Assembly (NCBI RefSeq): GCF_900115905.1
Contig: NZ_FOYD01000001.1
Coordinates: 372,001 to 436,000, forward strand
Reading direction: 5' to 3'
DNA from: Halopseudomonas formosensis
GTDB taxonomy: Bacteria; Pseudomonadota; Gammaproteobacteria; Pseudomonadales; Pseudomonadaceae
DNA length: 64,000 nt
Part shown: piece after piece, positions 45,488-54,346 of the stretch
How the letters are laid out: every line of letters begins with the position of its first letter
Position numbering within the stretch: position 1 is the stretch's first letter
Notes under the pieces: generated by a model
The model's database searches: none
Seen by the model: only the letters and a program-made list of their open reading frames with translations
What the model was told of the DNA's origin: nothing
Translations under genes and position numbers: made by a program

Positions 45488-45517
45488 TCAGCCGACCCGG
45501 CTAACCACGCCAGTCAG

Positions 45518-45553
45518 AACCCCGGTACGGGCCAGCCCGTACCGGGGTTTTTT
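45518..45553 (+). terminator. rho-independent terminator of groESL
   Basis: A perfect 14-base stem (AACCCCGGTACGGG with its complement) around the loop CCAG, ending in TTTTTT at 45548-45553. It is the strongest terminator in the window. Confidence 0.95.
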
Positions 45554-45634
45554 CATGTCTGGGGAGGCGTCGCGGGTGGTGCGACAGCGGCCGGTGGGGC
45601 GGGCGCCGGCCGGGGCGGCGGCCCCGGCCTTTGC

Positions 45635-46486
45635 TCAGTGGGCGATCTGGCCCAGCTTCTGCCCCATGCGCACCAGGGCGCCGGCTTGCAGATGCTCTTC
45701 CCAGCGTGCCTGGCCGGGGCCGAACAGGACGATGGCGGTGGAACCCAGCTTGAAACGGCCCATTTCCGCGCCGCGTTCCAGCTCGGGCGCGCGGGTGTCA
45801 TACCGCTGGCTGCGGACCCGACGAAGCGGCGGTGCCACCAGCCCCGCCCAGACTGTCTCGATGGAGGCCACAATCATGGCCCCGACCAGCACCACGGCCA
45901 TGGGGCCGGCCTGGGTATCGAACAGGCAGACGACCCGCTCGTTGCGGGCGAACAGCTCGGGCACATTCTCGGCGGTGGTCTGGTTGACCGAGAACAGTCT
46001 GCCCGGCACATGGATCATTTCCCGCAGGGTGCCGCCCAGGGGCATGTGCACCCGATGGTAGTCGCTCGGCGACAAGTATACGGTGGCGAACTCGCCGCCC
46101 TGGAACAGCGCGGCGTGCTCCGGGTTGCCGCCGAGCAGTTCCAGCACGCTGAAGCTGTGGCCCTTGGCCTGGAAGATGCGGCCATGCTCGATGCGGCCCA
46201 GCTGGCTGATGGCGCCATCGGCCGGGCAGAGGATGCTGTCCGCGCCCGGGTCCAGCGGCCGGGCATCGGCCACCAGGGCACGGGTGAAGAAGTCGTTGAA
46301 GCAGGCATAGGCGGTGGGATCCTGTTCCACGGCCTGGGTCATGTCGACCTGATAGCGCTTGACGAACCAGTTGATGAAGGGGTTCTTGACCCAGTCCCAG
46401 GTGCAGTTGGCCAGTGCTCCGGCCAGGCGCGACAGCAGATGGTGGGGTAACAGGTACTGGGACAGGATGAATAAACGGTCACGCAT
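45635..46486 (-). CDS. psd: phosphatidylserine decarboxylase proenzyme
   Basis: A 283-residue inner-membrane enzyme producing phosphatidylethanolamine. The self-cleavage motif LGST is at 247-250 in [16 protein letters not shown]; Ser249 becomes the pyruvoyl group of the alpha chain. Other signs are [27 protein letters not shown], the His of [16 protein letters not shown] and [20 protein letters not shown]. It is followed in reverse order by rhdA upstream, 12 bases away on the same strand, so rhdA and psd form an operon, as in other pseudomonads. Confidence 0.97.
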   Translation of the reverse strand: MRDRLFILSQYLLPHHLLSRLAGALANCTWDWVKNPFINWFVKRYQVDMTQAVEQDPTAYACFNDFFTRALVADARPLDPGADSILCPADGAISQLGRIEHGRIFQAKGHSFSVLELLGGNPEHAALFQGGEFATVYLSPSDYHRVHMPLGGTLREMIHVPGRLFSVNQTTAENVPELFARNERVVCLFDTQAGPMAVVLVGAMIVASIETVWAGLVAPPLRRVRSQRYDTRAPELERGAEMGRFKLGSTAIVLFGPGQARWEEHLQAGALVRMGQKLGQIAH

Positions 46487-46498
46487 GCGTCAGCAGCC

Positions 46499-47308
46499 TC
46501 AGATCTCTACGGGGGTGTCAGGGTGGTTGCCCCATTCGGACCAGGAGCCGGCGTAGGCCCTGATGCGGGGATAACCGAGAATTTTTGCCGCCAGGTAGGT
46601 GAAACCGGAGCGGTGGTGGGTCTGGCAGTGGGTGACCACCTCCTTGTCCGGCGTGATACCCAGCGCCTGCAGACGGCTGGCCAGATCCTCGCGCAGGCGC
46701 AGCCCGCGTTGCGGGTCCATGCCCGAGGTCCACTCGAAGTTGATCGCCCCGGGAATATGTCCGCCCTTGGCGGCAAACACCCGCACACCCTGGTGCTCGG
46801 CGGGGGAGCGGGCGTCCCAGATGACCCGGTCCGGGTTGTCCAGATCAGCCATCAGGGTATCCACGTCTATGGTGGGGCTGGTATCTATCTGCAGGGTCGG
46901 CTGGGTGGGCTCGACCTGATTGATCTGGCGCTCCAGGGGCAGACCCTCGTCGTGCCAGGCCACCAGGCCGCCGTTGATATAGCTGTATCTGTGATGCCCG
47001 ACGCTGTCGAGCAGCCAGATGAAACGGCCGGCCCAGCCGCCACCCTCGTCGTCGTAGACAATGTAATGCAGCTGGTCGTGATGGCCCAGGCTGCCGAGGA
47101 TATGCTGCAGGCTCTGCACATCGGGCAGCAGGCCGGGGCGCGGCGCCGGGGAGGTCAGGCTGCCCGGCGGCAGGTGCACGGCGCCGGGAATATGGCCGGC
47201 CAGGTACTGCTCCGAGCGGCTCAGATCCACCAGCCGGAAGCGGGTCGGATCCAGCTCGGCCGGTAGATCGGTGGGCTCCAGCAGGAGGGGAAGGGTGGTG
47301 TCGGTCAT
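46499..47308 (-). CDS. rhdA: thiosulfate sulfurtransferase (rhodanese) RhdA
   Basis: A 269-residue two-domain rhodanese. The active-site Cys is at about 228 within the loop HCQTHHRS, the unusual loop known from Azotobacter vinelandii RhdA, in place of the CRKGVT-type loop of mitochondrial rhodanese. The N-terminal domain is catalytically silent (no Cys in the matching loop YIVYDDEGG). The C-terminus is AYAGSWSEWGNHPDTPVEI. RhdA in Azotobacter is tied to sulfur supply and redox protection. The ATG at 47308 has GGAA upstream; an in-frame TTG at 47320 is less likely. It is divergent from motA. Confidence 0.95.
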   Translation of the reverse strand: MTDTTLPLLLEPTDLPAELDPTRFRLVDLSRSEQYLAGHIPGAVHLPPGSLTSPAPRPGLLPDVQSLQHILGSLGHHDQLHYIVYDDEGGGWAGRFIWLLDSVGHHRYSYINGGLVAWHDEGLPLERQINQVEPTQPTLQIDTSPTIDVDTLMADLDNPDRVIWDARSPAEHQGVRVFAAKGGHIPGAINFEWTSGMDPQRGLRLREDLASRLQALGITPDKEVVTHCQTHHRSGFTYLAAKILGYPRIRAYAGSWSEWGNHPDTPVEI

Positions 47309-47340
47309 GATCTGTTCCAATTATTCCTGTGCCGGTGCGC

Positions 47341-47367
47341 CAGCCGGTGACCGGCTGACGTTATAAT
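47341..47367. promoter_or_regulatory. palindrome and -10 elements in the rhdA/motA spacer
   Basis: A perfect 17-base palindrome CAGCCGG-TGA-CCGGCTG (47341-47357) is followed by TATAAT (47362-47367), a perfect plus-strand -10. On the minus strand TATAAC overlaps the same bases. The palindrome occupies the place of the plus-strand spacer. No -35 of good quality is present for motA, so an activator may be needed. The remaining leader to motA (about 130 bases) shows nothing else. Confidence 0.4.
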
Positions 47368-47497
47368 GCGCTCAAAATTTTCCGGGGCTGGCCGATAGCA
47401 GGGAGTCGGCGCAGTCCTCTGCGTGTGGTTGCGGCATGCCGACTGCAGACTATAACGCGAAAGCGGCCGAGTTGCTGTTCAGGGATCGTGAGTTCTT

Positions 47498-48352
47498 ATG
47501 TTGAAAATTGCGGGTTATGTGGTTGTCATCGCCAGTGTGCTGGGCGGTTTTCTCATGTCCGGCGGCGCGCTCGCCGCGTTGTGGCATCCGTTCGAGATAG
47601 TGATCATAGGTGGTGCGGCCTTCGGCGCCTTCCTGGTGGCCAACAACCTGTCACTGGTGAAGGGCGTCTTTGCCAAGATACCCCAGATCATCTTCGGTCA
47701 CCGCTACAGCAAGCCCTTCTATCTGGACGTACTCGGGCTGCTCTACGAGATCCTCAACAAGAGTCGCCGCGAGGGCATGATGGCCATCGAGGCGGACGTC
47801 GAGGAGCCGCGGGAGAGCCCGATCTTTGCCAAGTACCCTGCCATTCTCAAGGATGAACGCATGACGGCGTTCATCTGCGACTACCTGCGCATCATGTCCA
47901 CCGGCACCATGGCGCCGCACGAGCTCGAAGCGCTGTTCGATGTGGAAATCTCCACCCTGACCGAGGAGCTGAGCGAGCCGTCCCATGCACTGAACCGGGT
48001 GGCGGATGCCCTGCCGGGCTTCGGTATCGTCGCGGCGGTACTGGGCATCGTCATCACCATGAGCATCCTCGGTGAGGCGGACAACGCCATGATCGGCGAG
48101 AAGGTGGCCACCGCCCTGGTCGGTACCTTCCTGGGGATTCTTGCCGCCTACGGTTTCGTCGGACCCTTTGCCGCGGCCATGCAGCAGGATGCCAACGAGG
48201 AAGCCAATACCTACGAGGCAATCAAGATGTGCCTGGTCGCCAGTGCCCAGGGTCTGCCCCCGGCGCTGGCCGTGGAGTTCGGGCGCAAGGCTCTGTTCGC
48301 GGCGGCCCGCCCGAGCTTTGCCGAGCTGGAAGCTTCGGTCAAGGGGCGCTGA
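47498..48352 (+). CDS. motA: flagellar motor stator protein MotA
   Basis: A 284-residue inner-membrane protein with four helices: VVVIASVLGGFLMSGGALAAL, PFEIVIIGGAAFGAFLVANN, and the pair in GFGIVAAVLGIVITM and VGTFLGILAAYGFVGPF. The cytoplasmic loop carries the charged residues that meet FliG, and the conserved prolines (ALPGFG, VGPF) are present. With MotB it forms the proton-driven stator. MotA ends three bases before the MotB start. Pseudomonads usually also have MotCD; this pair lies in the conserved rhdA-to-rsgA context of the MotAB system. Confidence 0.97.
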   Translation: MLKIAGYVVVIASVLGGFLMSGGALAALWHPFEIVIIGGAAFGAFLVANNLSLVKGVFAKIPQIIFGHRYSKPFYLDVLGLLYEILNKSRREGMMAIEADVEEPRESPIFAKYPAILKDERMTAFICDYLRIMSTGTMAPHELEALFDVEISTLTEELSEPSHALNRVADALPGFGIVAAVLGIVITMSILGEADNAMIGEKVATALVGTFLGILAAYGFVGPFAAAMQQDANEEANTYEAIKMCLVASAQGLPPALAVEFGRKALFAAARPSFAELEASVKGR

Positions 48353-48355
48353 GTC

Positions 48356-49369
48356 GTGTCCGCCAGCGAACAGCCGATCATCGTCAAGCGGGTCAGCCGC
48401 CGGGCCGGCGGCCACCACGGTGGCTCCTGGAAGATCGCCTTTGCCGACTTTGCCATTGCCATGATGGCGTTCTTTCTGGTGATGTGGCTGGTCACCGTGG
48501 CGACGCCGGAACAGCTGAAGATGGTGTCCCAGTACTTCAAGGATCCGATCAATTTCGACGGGGGCAGCCCGCATCCGATCGACCTGGGCGGCTCGCCGAC
48601 CCCGGCCCCCCAGCGCACCCTCAACGAACTGACGGTGGACAGCGAACCGCGTCCGGAGATGCCGGCGCCGGAGGCCGAGCAGACGCCGGATATAGTGGAG
48701 CTGCGCGAGCTAGACCTGCTGCTGCAGGAGCTGCAGAACAAGATCGAAACCGAACCGGTGCTGCAGCGGTTCCGCGAACAGATCCTCATGGAGTTCACCA
48801 TGGAAGGGTTGCGCATCCAGATCGTCGATGCCGAGAACCGGCCGATGTTCGCCAGTGGCAGTCCTGATCTGCAGCCCTATTTCGAGGACATACTGCTGGC
48901 GCTGAGCGACACCATTGCGAAGTCGCCGAAGAAGATCAGCATCAGCGGCCATACCGACGCCATGCCCTTCGTCGGGCGACCTGACTACGGCAACTGGGAA
49001 CTGTCCGCCCAGCGTGCCAACGCCGCGCGTCGCACCCTGGAGGTGGCGGGCTATCCGAAGGACCAGATAGCACGGGTGGTGGGCTATGCCGATTCGGCCC
49101 TGTTTGACGCGGGCAATCCGCTCAACCCGATCAACCGCCGGATCGACATCGTGGTGATGAACCGCCGGGCGGAGCAGGATCTGGTCCGCCAGACCGGCGT
49201 GCCGCCCGCTGCCGCGGTGGAGACCCCGGACTCCTCTTCGGTTCCGGCGCCGGAAGCTGCGCAGCCCGTCTCGGCTACAGCCAGCCAGCCCGCACCGCCG
49301 CCCGCAGAGCCCCGTACCTCGCGCAACCTGTTCGAGGCGGACAATCCGCTGCGCCAGCTGCGTCCCTGA
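48356..49369 (+). CDS. motB: flagellar motor stator protein MotB
   Basis: A 337-residue stator protein. The N-terminal helix WKIAFADFAIAMMAFFLVMWLV includes the essential proton-binding Asp. A linker follows, then a C-terminal OmpA-type peptidoglycan-binding domain with SISGHTDAMPFVG and NWELSAQRANAARRTLEVAGYP. The start is GTG 48356, four bases after the motA stop, without a better ATG. The C-terminal 40 residues are Pro/Ala-rich. It converges on rsgA. Confidence 0.96.
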   Translation: MSASEQPIIVKRVSRRAGGHHGGSWKIAFADFAIAMMAFFLVMWLVTVATPEQLKMVSQYFKDPINFDGGSPHPIDLGGSPTPAPQRTLNELTVDSEPRPEMPAPEAEQTPDIVELRELDLLLQELQNKIETEPVLQRFREQILMEFTMEGLRIQIVDAENRPMFASGSPDLQPYFEDILLALSDTIAKSPKKISISGHTDAMPFVGRPDYGNWELSAQRANAARRTLEVAGYPKDQIARVVGYADSALFDAGNPLNPINRRIDIVVMNRRAEQDLVRQTGVPPAAAVETPDSSSVPAPEAAQPVSATASQPAPPPAEPRTSRNLFEADNPLRQLRP

Positions 49370-49371
49370 GT

Positions 49372-49400
49372 GCGCTGGCCGGCAGTGTCCGGCCCTGCGC
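49372..49400. terminator. hairpin between convergent motB and rsgA
   Basis: GCGC-GGCCGG-loop-CCGGCC-GCGC forms a nested stem with small bulges in the 32-base gap between the two stop codons. Only a short TT follows on the plus strand. It probably serves both directions. Confidence 0.45.
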
Positions 49401-49401
49401 T

Positions 49402-50427
49402 TCAATCCTCCGTCAGGCTGCCCCGGATGTGCCGGTAACTTTCCATGCGACCTGCGGAGATGGCACCGCTGGCCACCGCATCGAGCAGGGCGCAGCCGGG
49501 TTCATGGACATGCTGACAGTCCCGGAAGCGACAGTGGCCGAGGAAGGGACGGAACTCGATAAAGCCTTCCAGCAGGTCCGCATGGCTGATGTGGGTCAGG
49601 CCGAACTCGCGTATGCCGGGGGAGTCGATCAGGTCCCCGCCTGCGGGGAAGTGGAACAGCCGGGCGGTGGTAGTGGTATGGGTTCCCTTGCCGGTCATCT
49701 CGGACAGGGCGCCGACGCGCAGATCGGCATCAGGCAGCAGGGCATTGATCAGCGAGGACTTGCCCACGCCGGATTGGCCGACGAACACGTTGACGTGCCC
49801 GCGCAGCTCCTCGCGCAATTGATCCAGACCGTTGCCCGAGTCCGCCGACAGGCACAGGGTGCGATAGCCGAGGGCGGCGTAATCATCCAGCCAGCCGCGG
49901 ATCTGCGCATGCTCCGGCTGCGCCAGCAGGTCGGCCTTGTTCAGTACCAGCAGAGGCTCGAGCCCGGCCTGTTCGGCGGCCACCAGGTAGCGGTCGATCA
50001 GGTTGCGGTGCGGCTGGGGCAGGGGAGCGAAGACGATGACCAGGCGGTCGACATTGGCCGCCACCGGCTTGAGCTGGCCCCGATGGTCCGGGCGGTAGAG
50101 CTCCGTGCGGCGGGGCTGCAGGGCAACGATCACGCCGCTCTGCTGGTTGTCTGCACGCCAGACCACGCGGTCACCCGTCACCAGGGCCGGCAGATTGGCG
50201 CGACGGTGGCAGCGGCGCACCTGACCGCGGTCCTCGCCCTCCAGTACCTCGACATCCACCTGGACGCCGAAATGGGCGATCACCAGCCCCTCCTGTTCCG
50301 GGCCCAGGTCGCCCCCGAGCAGGGTTTCCTCGGCCCGCTCGCCCCGGCGGTTGGCGCGGGCGCTGCGTTCTTCCTGAATTTTCTCGATGCGCCATTTCTG
50401 GCGCCGGGTAAGGTTTCGCTTGGCCAT
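49402..50427 (-). CDS. rsgA: ribosome small-subunit biogenesis GTPase RsgA
   Basis: A 341-residue circularly permuted GTPase that acts late in 30S maturation. The order is OB-fold (about 60-140), then G4 NKAD, G5-like CLSADSG, G1 [13 protein letters not shown]2 and G3 DSPGIREFG, the permuted arrangement of the family. The C-terminal zinc knuckle is [14 protein letters not shown]. The ATG at 50427 begins [14 protein letters not shown]; the longer open frame into the divergent orn gene is discounted. The spacer to orn is 81 bases. Confidence 0.97.
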   Translation of the reverse strand: MAKRNLTRRQKWRIEKIQEERSARANRRGERAEETLLGGDLGPEQEGLVIAHFGVQVDVEVLEGEDRGQVRRCHRRANLPALVTGDRVVWRADNQQSGVIVALQPRRTELYRPDHRGQLKPVAANVDRLVIVFAPLPQPHRNLIDRYLVAAEQAGLEPLLVLNKADLLAQPEHAQIRGWLDDYAALGYRTLCLSADSGNGLDQLREELRGHVNVFVGQSGVGKSSLINALLPDADLRVGALSEMTGKGTHTTTTARLFHFPAGGDLIDSPGIREFGLTHISHADLLEGFIEFRPFLGHCRFRDCQHVHEPGCALLDAVASGAISAGRMESYRHIRGSLTED

Positions 50428-50508
50428 GGTCGTTTCTTGGGATAATCCGCCGCAGTGTAGCACGGGCAGCGTATACTGATGCGCTACCTTCACTGCGCAG
50501 GAGCCGCC

Positions 50509-51051
50509 ATGAAACACCCCGACAATCTGATCTGGATTGACCTGGAGATGACCGGGCTGGATCCGGACAAGGACGTCATCATCGAGATCGCCACCGTGGT
50601 CACCGACTCCCAGCTCAACGTACTGGCCGAGGGTCCGGTGCTGGCGGTCAAACAGCCCGACGAGCTGCTCGATGGCATGGATGAGTGGAATACCCGTCAG
50701 CACAACCAGTCCGGCCTGGTGAAACGGGTCCGTGAAAGCCGCGTCGATGCCGCCGAGGCCGAGCGCCAGACCCTGGCGTTCCTGCAGCAGTGGGTGCCCG
50801 CCGGCCGCTCGCCCATGTGCGGCAACAGCATCTGCCAGGACCGGCGCTTCCTCTATCGGGGCATGCCCGAGCTGGAGCGTTTCTTCCACTACCGCAATCT
50901 GGATGTGTCAACCCTCAAGGAACTGGCCGCACGCTGGGCCCCGGCGGTGCGCGATGGCTTCCAGAAGGAAAGCAGCCACCTGGCGCTGGATGATATCCGT
51001 GACTCCATCGCCGAGCTGCGCCATTACCGCGAGCATTTCATCAAGGTTTGA
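50509..51051 (+). CDS. orn: oligoribonuclease
   Basis: A 180-residue DEDDh 3'-5' exonuclease that degrades very short RNAs and, in Pseudomonas, pGpG from c-di-GMP breakdown. Acidic residues are in [11 protein letters not shown], the second Asp in [10 protein letters not shown], and HxxxxD in [17 protein letters not shown]; the Tyr/His of the active site lie in this last segment. It starts [14 protein letters not shown] with AGGAG seven bases upstream. In this window it adds to several other c-di-GMP related genes (the diguanylate cyclase, the degenerate-GGDEF regulator and yajQ). A REP pair follows it. Confidence 0.98.
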   Translation: MKHPDNLIWIDLEMTGLDPDKDVIIEIATVVTDSQLNVLAEGPVLAVKQPDELLDGMDEWNTRQHNQSGLVKRVRESRVDAAEAERQTLAFLQQWVPAGRSPMCGNSICQDRRFLYRGMPELERFFHYRNLDVSTLKELAARWAPAVRDGFQKESSHLALDDIRDSIAELRHYREHFIKV

Positions 51052-51089
51052 TCAGTCGGCATCTGGCTTCTGCGCTGGTCCTTCGCACT

Positions 51090-51176
51090 TTCGCACCCGG
51101 GCGGTCCGGCGATCCGGCGGGTGCTCCTACGGGCAGGCGTTGGTGGTTTTGTAGGAGCACCCGCCCCGGGTGCGAA
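51090..51176. repeat. REP-type inverted pair with internal insertion
   Basis: The right copy (51151-51176) reads GTAGGAGCACCCGC then CCCGGGTGCGAA. The left copy (51090-51130) is its reverse complement but carries about 14 extra bases in its middle (around 51105-51117). The two arms can pair into a long hairpin with a 20-base loop. They lie between the convergent orn and queG genes and can act as a two-way transcript end. Confidence 0.75.
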
Positions 51177-51223
51177 CCGATGCTACGGGAACCTATTGTG
51201 AGGCCGGTCCCCCGGCGAAGGGT

Positions 51224-52315
51224 CTACCCGGCAGCCGCGCCCTCTCCGTCAGGGCTGATGCCATGCTGCGCCAATGCCCATATCACATGCTCGCGCACCA
51301 GTTCCGAGGGGTGCGCCAGTCGGCTGCGCAGGGCCTCTATCACCGGGATGCTGGTGCGGGCGTTGCCCAGGCCCACCGCCAGGTTGCGTAACCAGCGTTC
51401 GTGGCCGATGCGGCGGATCGGTGAGCCTTCGGTGTTTCTCAGAAACTCTTCTTCGTCCCAACGGAACAGACTGACCAGGTCGGCCTGGTCGAGCTGATGC
51501 CGGGGGCTGAAGTCGGGCTCCCGGGCAGGGCTGGCAAACTTGTTCCACGGGCACACCAGCTGACAATCGTCACAGCCGAACACCCGGTTGCCCATGGGCG
51601 CGCGCAGCTCCTCGGGGATGGCACCCTTGAGCTCGATGGTCAGGTAGGAGATGCAGCGCCGGGCATCCAGCACCTGCGGGCCGACGAAGGCGTCAGTCGG
51701 ACAGCGGCTCAGACAGGCGCTGCAGCTGCCGCAATGGTGCTGGTCGAAGGGCGCATCCACCGGCAGGGGCAGATCGGTGTACAGCTCACCGAGAAAGAAG
51801 TAACTGCCCGCCCGCGGGTTGATCAGCAGGGTGTTCTTGCCGATCCAGCCCAGCCCCGCGCGGCTGGCCAGGGCGCGCTCCATGACCGGGGCGCTGTCGA
51901 CGAAGGCGCGGTAGCCGAAGGGACCGATCAGCGCCTGGATACGTTCGGCCAGTTGCTGCAGTCGGCGGCGCATCAGCTTGTGGTAGTCACGGCCCAGGGC
52001 GTAGCGTGACACATAAGCGCTGTCCGGGTCGGCCAGCCGTTGGGCCATGCGGCTGTCCCCCGGCAGGTAGTCCATGCGCACCGAGATCACCCGACAGGTG
52101 CCGGGTACCAGCTCGGCGGGACGGGTGCGCTTGGTGCCATGGCTGGCCATCCACTCCATCTCGCCATGATAGCCGGCCTCCAGCCACCGCTGCAGATGCT
52201 GCTCATGCTCGCCGATATCGGCATCGGTGATGCCCAGCTGCTGGAACCCGAGTTCGCTGGCGATGCTGCGTATGCGGTCGGCCAGGGCGGCATGGTCGTG
52301 GCTGGGGGAGGACAT
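51224..52315 (-). CDS. queG: epoxyqueuosine reductase
   Basis: A 363-residue cobalamin- and iron-sulfur-dependent enzyme making queuosine in tRNA. Two 4Fe-4S motifs are visible: CGSCSACLSRCPTDA and CDDCQLVCPWNKFA. The N-terminal reductase domain contains GRDYHKLMRRRLQQLAERI and GWIGKNTLLINPRAGSYFFLGEL, and the C-terminal part has a HEAT-like repeat (LVREHVIWALAQHGI). Its start lies 58 bases from the divergent nnr gene. Confidence 0.97.
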   Translation of the reverse strand: MSSPSHDHAALADRIRSIASELGFQQLGITDADIGEHEQHLQRWLEAGYHGEMEWMASHGTKRTRPAELVPGTCRVISVRMDYLPGDSRMAQRLADPDSAYVSRYALGRDYHKLMRRRLQQLAERIQALIGPFGYRAFVDSAPVMERALASRAGLGWIGKNTLLINPRAGSYFFLGELYTDLPLPVDAPFDQHHCGSCSACLSRCPTDAFVGPQVLDARRCISYLTIELKGAIPEELRAPMGNRVFGCDDCQLVCPWNKFASPAREPDFSPRHQLDQADLVSLFRWDEEEFLRNTEGSPIRRIGHERWLRNLAVGLGNARTSIPVIEALRSRLAHPSELVREHVIWALAQHGISPDGEGAAAG

Positions 52316-52342
52316 GGATTAGAGTACCTGCTTGACTGAACG

Positions 52343-52348
52343 TATAAT
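52343..52348 (+). promoter_or_regulatory. -10 element of the nnr-tsaE-amiB-mutL-miaA operon
   Basis: A perfect TATAAT. The best -35 candidate is TTAGAG at 52319-52324, only three of six matches, with an 18-base spacer. No gene-free gap of comparable size occurs again until after miaA, so this may serve the whole run. Confidence 0.5.
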
Positions 52349-52373
52349 TCTGCCAGACATCCATCAGGTTGAC

Positions 52374-53870
52374 ATGCCCATGCATCCCGAACTGCCCCGA
52401 CTGCTGTACAGCGCCGCCGCGACCCGTGAGCTGGATGCGCGGATCATTGCCGCCGGTACCCCGGGATTCGAACTGATGCGCCGCGCCGCCGTGGCGGTAT
52501 GGCGGGAATTGCGCAGTCGCTGGCCGCAGGCGCGGCAACTGACGGTGCTGTGCGGGGGTGGCAACAATGCCGGTGACGGCTATCTGATCGCCCAGCTGGC
52601 GCATCTGGCAGGCTGGCGGGTCCGCGCTGTGGCTGTGAGTCCGCCCGAGCGCCTGGTTGGTGACGCAGCGCTGGCCCTGGCCGCAGCACGGGATGCCGGC
52701 GTGCCGATCGAGGCCTGGCCGGTCGCGCTGCCCGAAGACGGCGTGCTGGTGGACGCGCTGCTGGGCACCGGTCTGGATCGCCCGGTGGGCGAGCCCTTTG
52801 CCGGGGCGATTGCGGCGATCAACCGTTCCGGCCTGCCGGTGGTGGCGGTGGATCTACCCAGCGGGCTGCAGGCCGACACCGGTGCGGTACTCGGCTGCGC
52901 CGTGCGCGCCGACCTGACGGTCACCTTCATCGCCGTCAAGCCGGGACTGCTGACCGGCCAGGGCCCGGATCAGGCAGGTCAGCTGCGTTTCGCGGCGCTG
53001 GTCGAGTCTACCGGGCAGGGCGTGAGGCCCATGCTGGAACGGCTGGAGCTGGGTCACCAGGCCGGTCTTGCGCCCCGACCACGGGCCGCCCACAAGGGCA
53101 TGTTCGGGCATCTGCTGCTGATCGGCGGCAACCGGGGCATGGGCGGCGCCATACTGCTGGCGGCACAGGCCGCCCTGCGCGCCGGTGCCGGCAAGGTCAG
53201 TGTGGCGACCCGGGCCGAACATCTGGGAGCAATGCTGACCCGCTGCCCGGAAGTGATGGCGCATGGGGTGGCGGATCCGGCACAATTGGCGCCATTACTG
53301 GACCAGGCCACCGCTGTAGTGGTAGGCCCGGGCCTGGGGCGCGACGACTGGGCGCGTGGCTTGCTGGACAGCGCCCTCCAGCGGGGGCTGCCCTGCATTC
53401 TGGACGCCGATGCCCTCAACCTGCTTGCCGGCCAGTCAGTGGTACTGGGCGAAGCGGCTGTCATCACGCCGCACCCCGCCGAAGCCGCCCGACTGCTGGG
53501 GATCAGCACCGCGCAGGTGCAGGCCGACAGGCCCTGGGCCGTCCGTGAGCTGGCGGAACGCTTCGGCTGTACCGCGGTCCTCAAGGGTGTGGGTTCGCTG
53601 GTGGCTGATGCTGCAGGTGAGCGGCTCCCCGGTCTGTGCAGCCATGGCAATCCGGGTATGGCCACCGCCGGTATGGGCGATGTGCTGTCCGGGCTGGTGG
53701 GGGCACTGCTGGCGCAGCGCATGGCAGCGCCGGAGGCAGCCCGTCTGGCAGTGCTGGTCCATGCCCTGGCCGGGGACCGGGCCGCCCGCGAACAGGGCGA
53801 GCTGGGCATCCTGGCCAGTGACCTTGTCGAACACATACGTTATTACCTGAACCTGCGGAACTGTAGATGA
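52374..53870 (+). CDS. nnr: bifunctional NAD(P)HX epimerase / ADP-dependent NAD(P)HX dehydratase
   Basis: A 498-residue repair enzyme for hydrated NAD(P)H. The N-terminal epimerase (YjeF_N, about 1-215) has CGGGNNAGDGYLIAQLA and LLGTGLDRPVGEPFAGAI with VAVDLPSGL. The C-terminal ribokinase-like dehydratase has PHPAEAARLLG, KGVGSLVAD and the ADP site NPGMATAGMGDVLSGLVGALLAQ. Start taken at ATG 52374 with AGG five bases upstream; an earlier TTG at 52332 would overlap the promoter. Its TGA overlaps the tsaE ATG. Confidence 0.95.
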   Translation: MPMHPELPRLLYSAAATRELDARIIAAGTPGFELMRRAAVAVWRELRSRWPQARQLTVLCGGGNNAGDGYLIAQLAHLAGWRVRAVAVSPPERLVGDAALALAAARDAGVPIEAWPVALPEDGVLVDALLGTGLDRPVGEPFAGAIAAINRSGLPVVAVDLPSGLQADTGAVLGCAVRADLTVTFIAVKPGLLTGQGPDQAGQLRFAALVESTGQGVRPMLERLELGHQAGLAPRPRAAHKGMFGHLLLIGGNRGMGGAILLAAQAALRAGAGKVSVATRAEHLGAMLTRCPEVMAHGVADPAQLAPLLDQATAVVVGPGLGRDDWARGLLDSALQRGLPCILDADALNLLAGQSVVLGEAAVITPHPAEAARLLGISTAQVQADRPWAVRELAERFGCTAVLKGVGSLVADAAGERLPGLCSHGNPGMATAGMGDVLSGLVGALLAQRMAAPEAARLAVLVHALAGDRAAREQGELGILASDLVEHIRYYLNLRNCR

Positions 53871-54346
53871 GCCTGGAAGTGCATGTACTGGGTGATCAGG
53901 CCATGGAGAGCCTGGGAGCGGAGATCGGTCGAGCGCTGGAATGGCGCGGCAGTATCTGGCTGAGTGGAGATCTGGGCGCCGGCAAGACCACGCTCAGCCG
54001 CGGCCTTATCCGTGCGGCGGGGCACACCGGCGCGGTGAAGAGTCCGACCTTCACCCTGGTCGAGCCCTACGAACTGGGGGAGCGGCAGATCTACCACTTC
54101 GATCTTTACCGCCTGGCCGATCCCGAGGAGTTGGAGTTTCTGGGCATTCGTGACTATTTTTCCGACAACAGCCTCTGTCTAGTAGAATGGCCGGAAAAGG
54201 GGGATGGCGTTCTGCCGGTGCCGGATCTGTGTATCCGCATCCGGGTAGAGGGCGCCGGCCGTATCTTGCAGATTGACGGACAGGGACCGCGCGGCCAGGC
54301 TGCATGTCAGCGGCTGCATAGCTCAAGAGGCACGACAACGCCGTGA
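53867..54346 (+). CDS. tsaE: tRNA threonylcarbamoyladenosine synthesis ATPase TsaE
   Basis: A 159-residue P-loop protein needed with TsaB and TsaD to make t6A37 in tRNAs reading ANN codons. Walker A is SGDLGAGKTTLSRG at about 36-45, the switch-like region VKSPTFTLVEPYELG and HFDLYRLADPEELEFLGIRDY follow, then LVEWPEKG. It overlaps nnr at its start and amiB at its end by four bases each, showing tight coupling. Confidence 0.96.
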   Translation: MSLEVHVLGDQAMESLGAEIGRALEWRGSIWLSGDLGAGKTTLSRGLIRAAGHTGAVKSPTFTLVEPYELGERQIYHFDLYRLADPEELEFLGIRDYFSDNSLCLVEWPEKGDGVLPVPDLCIRIRVEGAGRILQIDGQGPRGQAACQRLHSSRGTTTP

